A DNA stretch of 17,471 nucleotides from an uncultured Clostridia bacterium (lineage in GTDB: Bacteria; Bacillota; Clostridia; Christensenellales; UBA1242). Positions within the stretch are counted from its first letter, which is position 1. Every line of letters begins with the position of its first letter. The translations under genes and the position numbers were made by a program. The DNA lies in the NCBI GenBank assembly GCA_934771675.1, contig CAKVMF010000005.1:1-17471 (forward strand), read 5' to 3'. Shown here piece after piece: positions 13,080 through 17,471 of this stretch. Under the pieces are notes generated by a model, which had not been told where the DNA came from, made no database searches, and saw only the letters and a list, made by a program, of their open reading frames with translations.

Positions 13080-14141
13080 TTAAAATTTCTCATTCAATTC
13101 AAGATTTGCACTTTCATCTGTTTGCTTGTTGTCTAATTTTTCCGCTGAAGATGTTTTTTTTGAATTTTCCGCAATGTTTCCTTCATATGGATTAACATGA
13201 ATTTGACAATGCTTTACAGTCTTGAGTTCTGATTCAATCCTATCATGAACTTTGTCGGCAATGGTATGTGCTTCCAAAAGCGAGAGTGACTTGTCGCATG
13301 CAATTTCAAGGTCGACATAAATCATATTCCCAAACTGACGAGTTTGAACTCTATCAATGTTTTTAACACCATCGGTTGAGCTTGCTAGGTCTTTTATTTT
13401 TGTTATGGTTGTTTCATCAACTGAACAGTCAGTCAATTTTTTAACAGCATCAATAAATATATCAACGGCAACCTTCAAAATAATCAAACAAATAACAATT
13501 CCTGCAATGATATCAAGAATTGGAAATCCAAGCATAGCACCCAAAATTCCAACAAAACTTCCAATTGATGAAAGAGAGTCAGACAAGTGATGCCAAGCAT
13601 CAGCTTTAAGCGCTCCAGAATTGATTTTTTTCGCAACAATTCTTGTAAGCACAAACATAACAAACTGCTCTGCTATTGAAACAATGGCAGCAACGAGCGC
13701 TATGGTTTTTGGAAGACTTGCGGTTAAATATTCTTTTGAGATAAGTTTTGAAATTGCAGAGTAACCAACAACCAATCCGACGTCAAATAAAATAAATGAA
13801 AGAATAAGTGCTGCAATACATTCGAATCTATCATGACCATAAGGGTGTCCCCTATCTGCCTTTCTAGCAGAAATTTTTACACCAACAATAACAATTATTG
13901 TTGTGAATACATCGCTGAGAGAGTGAATTGCATCCGCTACCATTGCATAACTTAAGCCGATTATTCCAGCCAAAAGTTTAAAAAGCGAAAGCAAAATATT
14001 TCCTATCATGCTTATAACAGAAATTTTTATTGCTTGCTTTTCATTATATTTTACTAGTTTTTCATTTTCACTTAAGTTTTCATTTAAAGCCACGGATGTA
14101 TCTTCTTCAAACACATTTTGCTTTTTTGTTAATTTTGACAT
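13080..14141 (-). CDS. Cation diffusion facilitator (CDF) family metal transporter
   Basis: CDF proteins are proton-coupled dimers that export Zn, Mn, Fe, Co or similar ions from the cytoplasm. This 353-residue member has about six transmembrane helices between 38 and 230. Two intramembrane metal-site motifs are visible: DAIHSLSD (70-77) in helix 2 and HHLSD (184-188) in helix 5. If H73/D77 and H184/D188 are the ligands, it is the HxxxD/HxxxD arrangement seen in zinc-type carriers, but D70 is also available, so specificity is open. The loop GHPYGHDRFE (99-108) is a family signature. A cytoplasmic ferredoxin-like domain (about 235-318) ends with QIHVNP, and an unusual polar tail of about 35 residues follows, as does a 35-residue polar N-terminal extension. 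It has its own consensus promoter divergent from the HAD gene, and its own terminator. No metal-responsive operator was identified. Confidence 0.92.
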   Translation of the reverse strand: MSKLTKKQNVFEEDTSVALNENLSENEKLVKYNEKQAIKISVISMIGNILLSLFKLLAGIIGLSYAMVADAIHSLSDVFTTIIVIVGVKISARKADRGHPYGHDRFECIAALILSFILFDVGLVVGYSAISKLISKEYLTASLPKTIALVAAIVSIAEQFVMFVLTRIVAKKINSGALKADAWHHLSDSLSSIGSFVGILGAMLGFPILDIIAGIVICLIILKVAVDIFIDAVKKLTDCSVDETTITKIKDLASSTDGVKNIDRVQTRQFGNMIYVDLEIACDKSLSLLEAHTIADKVHDRIESELKTVKHCQIHVNPYEGNIAENSKKTSSAEKLDNKQTDESANLELNEKF

Positions 14142-14185
14142 ATACTGCCTCTTTTAATTATTTACCAACAAGGTAACGTCATAGT

Positions 14186-14214
14186 ATTATATACTTATTC
14201 AGAAAAAATGTCAA
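14186..14214 (-). promoter_or_regulatory. Consensus promoter of the CDF transporter gene
   Basis: On the minus strand: TTGACA (14209-14214), a 17-base spacer and TATAAT (14186-14191). Both hexamers and the spacing are ideal. Its -35 is part of an inverted repeat shared with the divergent promoter at 14240-14268. Confidence 0.88.
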
Positions 14215-14239
14215 TTTATTATCAAAAAATAAACAAATA

Positions 14240-14268
14240 TTGACATTTCAGCAATTTTGATTTATCAT
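14240..14268 (+). promoter_or_regulatory. Promoter of the HAD phosphatase-like gene
   Basis: TTGACA (14240-14245), a 17-base spacer and TATCAT (14263-14268). Transcription should start near 14275, leaving a leader of about 16 bases that contains the AGGAGA ribosome binding site (14281-14286). Confidence 0.8.
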
Positions 14269-14290
14269 ATTCTAATCAATAGGAGAGTCT

Positions 14291-14914
14291 ATGGAAAACA
14301 AAGATTTTAACAAAAAACAAAAATACTACGTATTTCTTGATATAGATGGAACACTTTGGGATGCCTCAACAAATTTTAACTACTATGGTCCTAACTTTGG
14401 CCACATTGATTTTCCAAAACTCAGCAACAGAAGCATTAAAGCAGTAAACATTTTGCTTTCATCACTTGAGAATAAATTTGATTCAAAATTGGTCATCACT
14501 TCAGAGCGCAGAAATGAACTTAAAACCTGCATTGATTACTTAAAACATTACGGACTAAAATATGACAAGCCAATTTTTGCAATTCCTTATCCAACAAAAA
14601 TTAAACGCGGAAAAGACATTGTGGATTACATGAAATCAAATGGTGACGGACCAATTGAATATCCAAATAAAAACTTGTTTTTAAAAATGCTTCACTCATT
14701 TAAAAATAACGATTATAAAAATTATGTTGTTTTGGAAGATATGAAAAAACTCATATCAGGATACATTCCAAAAGAAAGATTAATTTTTTCTAATCACAAC
14801 AAACGTTCTGTTACTATTAAACAAGTTGAAAAATATTTAAAAGACAACAATATTGAAATGGTTTTGCCAGAAGAAAACTCAAGCCAACAAAATTTGTGGA
14901 CTAACTTTTTTTAA
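14291..14914 (+). CDS. HAD superfamily phosphatase-like protein
   Basis: This 207-residue protein has the HAD nucleophile motif FLDIDGTLWD (15-24), with Asp17 the predicted nucleophile and Asp19 the general acid. Motif II is VITSERRN (68-75). A Lys-rich KRGKDIVDYM stretch (106-115) and an acidic VVLEDM (146-151) follow in the places expected for motifs III and IV. The order of DIDGTL, a Ser/Thr-x-R-x motif and an RGxxI helix recalls the compact HAD domains found in RNA/DNA end-repair proteins (the 'Swiss Army Knife' type), but the substrate is unknown and a general nucleotide or sugar phosphatase is equally possible. It is soluble, with no signal peptide. The start is supported by AGGAGA five bases upstream. 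The gene stands alone between a divergent CDF transporter and a convergent nucleotidyltransferase. Confidence 0.8.
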   Translation: MENKDFNKKQKYYVFLDIDGTLWDASTNFNYYGPNFGHIDFPKLSNRSIKAVNILLSSLENKFDSKLVITSERRNELKTCIDYLKHYGLKYDKPIFAIPYPTKIKRGKDIVDYMKSNGDGPIEYPNKNLFLKMLHSFKNNDYKNYVVLEDMKKLISGYIPKERLIFSNHNKRSVTIKQVEKYLKDNNIEMVLPEENSSQQNLWTNFF

Positions 14915-14991
14915 AAAATCACAACAAAACAGAAATTCAAAATTTGTAATTTTTATATTATCTTTTTTCAATTTAAAAAATTAATAAAATA

Positions 14992-15018
14992 AAAAACCTA
15001 GGTAATTCCTAGGTTTTT
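14992..15018. terminator. Bidirectional terminator
   Basis: A perfect 11-bp stem, AAAAACCTAGG with CCTAGGTTTTT, encloses a TAATT loop. With A residues on one side and T residues on the other it serves both the HAD gene (+) and the nucleotidyltransferase gene (-), which converge here. Confidence 0.9.
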
Positions 15019-15050
15019 GTTTTATCAAAAAATAAATTTTGGTTTTAAAA

Positions 15051-15977
15051 TTAATTTAATGTATTTTCTTTATTCCAAAGTGGTTTTGGATAATTGAGCT
15101 TTTTAAGTTGTGCTTGGAGTGCTGGCAAATCTTCTTTGTAAGTTAAGCCTTGCCATTGAGCTGTGGTTTCAGGAACTTTTACTTTTGCCTTATTTTCACG
15201 AATTAAACATTCAAGGACATCAGGAATTAAAAATTCTGCCTTATCCATATTTTCACCATTGAAGTAGAAAAATTCTTTAAACTTTTCTTCAAGTTCAGTG
15301 AAAATTGATGGCATGAAACCAATCATATTCATTGACACAAGCGTGTTTGGATCAATAACACGAACTGGATCAACATCATATCTTGTGTTTGAAATGCTTT
15401 CAGCAATAAGTTTGTTGTCATCAACCTTTGAAATTATGCTTTCAGTGATTTGATTCAAGTTGCCGTTTTTGTCTAAATCCAAAACTCCACGTTTCACACT
15501 TCCTGATTCAGAAAGGGTGTTTTTTACTTTATAACCAACAACTCCATAAGTGTTTTTGTCGTTGTTTGATCTCAAAAATTTTGCAATTGTTTTAAATGCA
15601 TCTTCGCCATAAAAATCATCACTATTTAAAATTGCAAACTTATGTTTTCCAACAACATCCTTTGCACACAAAATTGCATGTGCAGTGCCAAGTGGTTTCT
15701 TTCTTGTTTCAGGAACATAAGCCCCTGCTGGAAGATTGTTGTTTTTTTGATAAACGTATGCAACATCAATAAATTTTTCAACACGCTTTCCTATTGTGCT
15801 TTTGAAAGCATCCGCAAAATCTTCACGAATAATAAAAACAACTCTATCAAAACCCGCTTTGATTGCATCGTAAATTGAATAGTCAATAATAAAGTTTCCT
15901 TCACTGTCAACCTTTTCAATTTGTTTTAAGCCACCATATCTTGAACCCATACCAGCAGCCATAATAACTAAATCCAT
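15051..15977 (-). CDS. Sugar-phosphate nucleotidyltransferase (GalU/RmlA-like fold)
   Basis: NTP-transferases of this type join a sugar phosphate to an NTP to give an activated NDP-sugar and pyrophosphate. The 308-residue protein opens with the family's nucleotide-binding signature AAGMGSRYGGLKQ (7-19), has a substrate-loop GTAHAIL (97-103) and the Mg-binding/active-site pair in NSDDFYG (118-124). A C-terminal region (about 210-308) contains VPETTAQWQGLTYKED, seen in proteins commonly annotated as UTP-glucose-1-phosphate uridylyltransferase-like. The sugar cannot be deduced. The start at 15977 is preferred over an in-frame ATG ten codons upstream (16007): GAGGAGA lies five bases before it, and the promoter at 16011-16039 would start transcription at or inside the upstream ATG. 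The product could supply activated sugar to surface-glycan enzymes such as the GT2 protein encoded 4 kb away, but no operon links them. Confidence 0.88.
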   Translation of the reverse strand: MDLVIMAAGMGSRYGGLKQIEKVDSEGNFIIDYSIYDAIKAGFDRVVFIIREDFADAFKSTIGKRVEKFIDVAYVYQKNNNLPAGAYVPETRKKPLGTAHAILCAKDVVGKHKFAILNSDDFYGEDAFKTIAKFLRSNNDKNTYGVVGYKVKNTLSESGSVKRGVLDLDKNGNLNQITESIISKVDDNKLIAESISNTRYDVDPVRVIDPNTLVSMNMIGFMPSIFTELEEKFKEFFYFNGENMDKAEFLIPDVLECLIRENKAKVKVPETTAQWQGLTYKEDLPALQAQLKKLNYPKPLWNKENTLN

Positions 15978-16010
15978 AATGTTCTCCTCATTTTTATCTA
16001 CTACCATAGT

Positions 16011-16039
16011 ATTCTACCAAATTAGTTTTTGTAAAACAA
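16011..16039 (-). promoter_or_regulatory. Promoter of the nucleotidyltransferase gene
   Basis: On the minus strand: TTGTTT (16034-16039), a 17-base spacer and TAGAAT (16011-16016) preceded by TGG, an extended -10. The predicted start of transcription (about 16004) excludes use of the upstream ATG at 16007. A separate TATAAT on the minus strand (16095-16100) is an alternative, but lacks a good -35. Confidence 0.55.
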
Positions 16040-16216
16040 TAAGTTTTTTAAATTTTGCAACATCAAATATTTATAACAAATATTCATTTTTGTTATTATA
16101 CTTTTTTAAAAATAAAATACTAATCTTCTTTACAAAAATTTTACCCCTTTAATTATTTTTTGAATTTTTATTTAAAAATGCAATTTTTTCATAAATTTTA
16201 AACATAAATTACATTT

Positions 16217-17471
16217 TTAATCAATATTTATAACATCTTTTGATTTATCTATCAAAATTTTACATTCATTTTCTTCCAAAAGAAATGTCTTTTGCGGTTT
16301 TTTTGTAAAGAAATTAAAAAAGTTTCCCTTAAGGCTTATTTTTAATGGTGTTGACTTCAGGTTCACACAGATTACAGCTCTTGACACTTCAGTTTTTCGT
16401 TCAAAAACAAACTTTCCATTTTTTGCAAAAAGAATGTTAAGCTCGCCATCAACAAAACATTTTTGTTTTCTAACTTTTGAAAGACGTAAAACATATTCAA
16501 ATAAATCATTTTTATAATGCTTCCAATCAAAACATCCACGTGATGAACCATCATTATTATCCATGCCATATTCATCACCATAATAGATTGATGGAACACC
16601 CATAACCGTAAAACAAATAGACATTGCAATTTTGAAATATTTTTTTGCGAGAATTTTATCCCCGCCGGCGATATTTGATAGTTCTGTAAAAATTCGGTTT
16701 GTGTCATGCGTTCCAAGAAAGTTCATAAGATTGTCTTGAACTTCTTTTGGATAGTTGTTTTGAAGCATACGGATTGTTGAAATAAGTTCGGTGGGCTCTT
16801 TTGATTTAATGTAATGAATTATTGATTCTTTGATTGGATAATTCATAACGCTATTGATTTCATTGTTTGCAAAGTATGTTTTGCGCTCACCATAACTTAT
16901 TTTTGTTGACGCATCTTCCCACACTTCACCAATGATTGGTCTGGTTTCACCAAACTCGGCAATTTTTTGTGAAATCATTTTTGTAAACGAATCTTCAAGT
17001 TCATCAAGAACATCAAGTCTAAAACCAAAGACCCCAAGTTTTAAATATTTTTCAATTATTCCATTTTTTCCCGCAATATATTCAATAAAATCCGGACAAT
17101 TTCCTTTTGTTGCTGGAAGAGTATCAATACCCCACCAACATTTGTATTTATTTGGCCAATCTTCAAACTCAAACCACGGATAATACTTTGATTTTTTGCT
17201 GTTATAAGCCCCAACAGAGTTGAAACGATTATATCTGTTGAAATAGATTGAATCGCTTCCAGTGTGGTTGTATACGCCGTCAATAATAATATTTATGTTG
17301 CGCTCACCCGCACTTTTAATAAGGTGTTTGAAGTCATCAAGACTTCCAAACATTGGGTCAGTGACTTCATAGTTTGCCGTGTCATATTTGTGATTTGAAT
17401 TTGCGTAGCAGATGGGATTAAAGTAAATTGTTGTTACACCAAGTTCTTTCAAATAGTCTAGTTTTGACTCG
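16217..17471 (-). CDS. GH13 alpha-amylase-family glycoside hydrolase (5'-truncated)
   Basis: The reading frame stays open to the right edge, so the N-terminus is outside the window; 417 residues are visible. GH13 enzymes cut or transfer alpha-glucans with retention. Conserved regions appear in order: DGVYNHTG (64-71), the nucleophile in GFRLDVLDE (Asp153), the acid/base in PIIGEVWED (Glu182) and FLGTHDTNR with the transition-state Asp256. Numbering is from the first visible residue. The KYDTANYEVTDPMFG segment (28-42) and the WWGIDTLP signature (112-119) resemble the neopullulanase/cyclomaltodextrinase-like subgroup, which is usually cytoplasmic and acts on maltodextrins, cyclodextrins or pullulan. 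After the barrel, about 95 residues form the usual beta-sandwich domain C. All three catalytic residues are present, so it is predicted active. No terminator is clear in the 209-base gap before the nucleotidyltransferase gene. Confidence 0.92.
   Translation of the reverse strand, partial: ESKLDYLKELGVTTIYFNPICYANSNHKYDTANYEVTDPMFGSLDDFKHLIKSAGERNINIIIDGVYNHTGSDSIYFNRYNRFNSVGAYNSKKSKYYPWFEFEDWPNKYKCWWGIDTLPATKGNCPDFIEYIAGKNGIIEKYLKLGVFGFRLDVLDELEDSFTKMISQKIAEFGETRPIIGEVWEDASTKISYGERKTYFANNEINSVMNYPIKESIIHYIKSKEPTELISTIRMLQNNYPKEVQDNLMNFLGTHDTNRIFTELSNIAGGDKILAKKYFKIAMSICFTVMGVPSIYYGDEYGMDNNDGSSRGCFDWKHYKNDLFEYVLRLSKVRKQKCFVDGELNILFAKNGKFVFERKTEVSRAVICVNLKSTPLKISLKGNFFNFFTKKPQKTFLLEENECKILIDKSKDVINID

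Noticed and set aside
1091..15013. Shared CTAGGTAATTC in the terminators at 1086-1115 and 14992-15018
   Set aside because: It probably reflects convergent choice of a stable stem and loop; two terminators are not enough to argue a repeat family.
16073..16096. ATAACAAA / TTTGTTAT hairpin downstream of the amylase gene
   Set aside because: It is an 8-bp, almost GC-free stem with an 8-base loop and no T tract; not a credible terminator.

Overview
The window is AT-rich DNA with strong purine Shine-Dalgarno sites, canonical sigma70-type promoters and the standard genetic code (no sign of TGA read as tryptophan). Together with the gene content (ZIP and CDF metal transporters, cytoplasmic GH13 amylase, ALP/ParM-like actin, phage-type fibre gene, GT2-HAD fusion) this suggests a low-GC Bacillota, probably a gut-associated Clostridia or related lineage. 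The assignment is an inference from style; no marker gene here fixes the species. It looks like chromosome rather than plasmid or intact prophage.

Layout, left to right. A ZIP metal transporter, truncated at its 5' end, occupies 1-649 (+). A gene-free, repeat-filled stretch (650-1085) follows. On the minus strand come a two-gene unit of an actin-like ATPase and a Met/Gln-rich partner (3067-1154), a 225-aa protein of unknown function under a consensus promoter (4084-3407), a THUMP/SAM rRNA methyltransferase (5541-4399) and a membrane-anchored XRE regulator (6235-5630). A dUTPase (6524-7060, +) then faces a very large GT2-HAD glycosyltransferase fusion (10658-7572, -). The 511-bp junction between them is packed with structured repeats. 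Upstream of the glycosyltransferase are a phage tail-fibre-like gene and a small partner (12545-10842, -). A CDF metal transporter (14141-13080, -) and a HAD phosphatase-like gene (14291-14914, +) diverge from back-to-back consensus promoters. A sugar nucleotidyltransferase (15977-15051, -) and a GH13 amylase cut by the right edge (17471-16217, -) complete the window.

The genes do not form one pathway. The ZIP importer and CDF exporter both concern divalent metals. The GT2-HAD protein and the nucleotidyltransferase suit cell-surface polysaccharide synthesis, and the amylase supplies alpha-glucan breakdown. The actin and its partner look like a dedicated filament system. Most transcription units end in a clear intrinsic terminator.

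The most unusual content is intergenic. Three 127-128 bp elements (742-869, 7068-7194, 7348-7475) share one central core but have different, internally complementary arms: a covariation pattern expected of an unnamed structured RNA or single-stranded-DNA element. A second family of five short repeats with common ends exists in two versions with a fully swapped stem (CCCT/AGGG versus TTGC/GCAA). One copy of the 128-bp element sits inside one copy of the short repeat.
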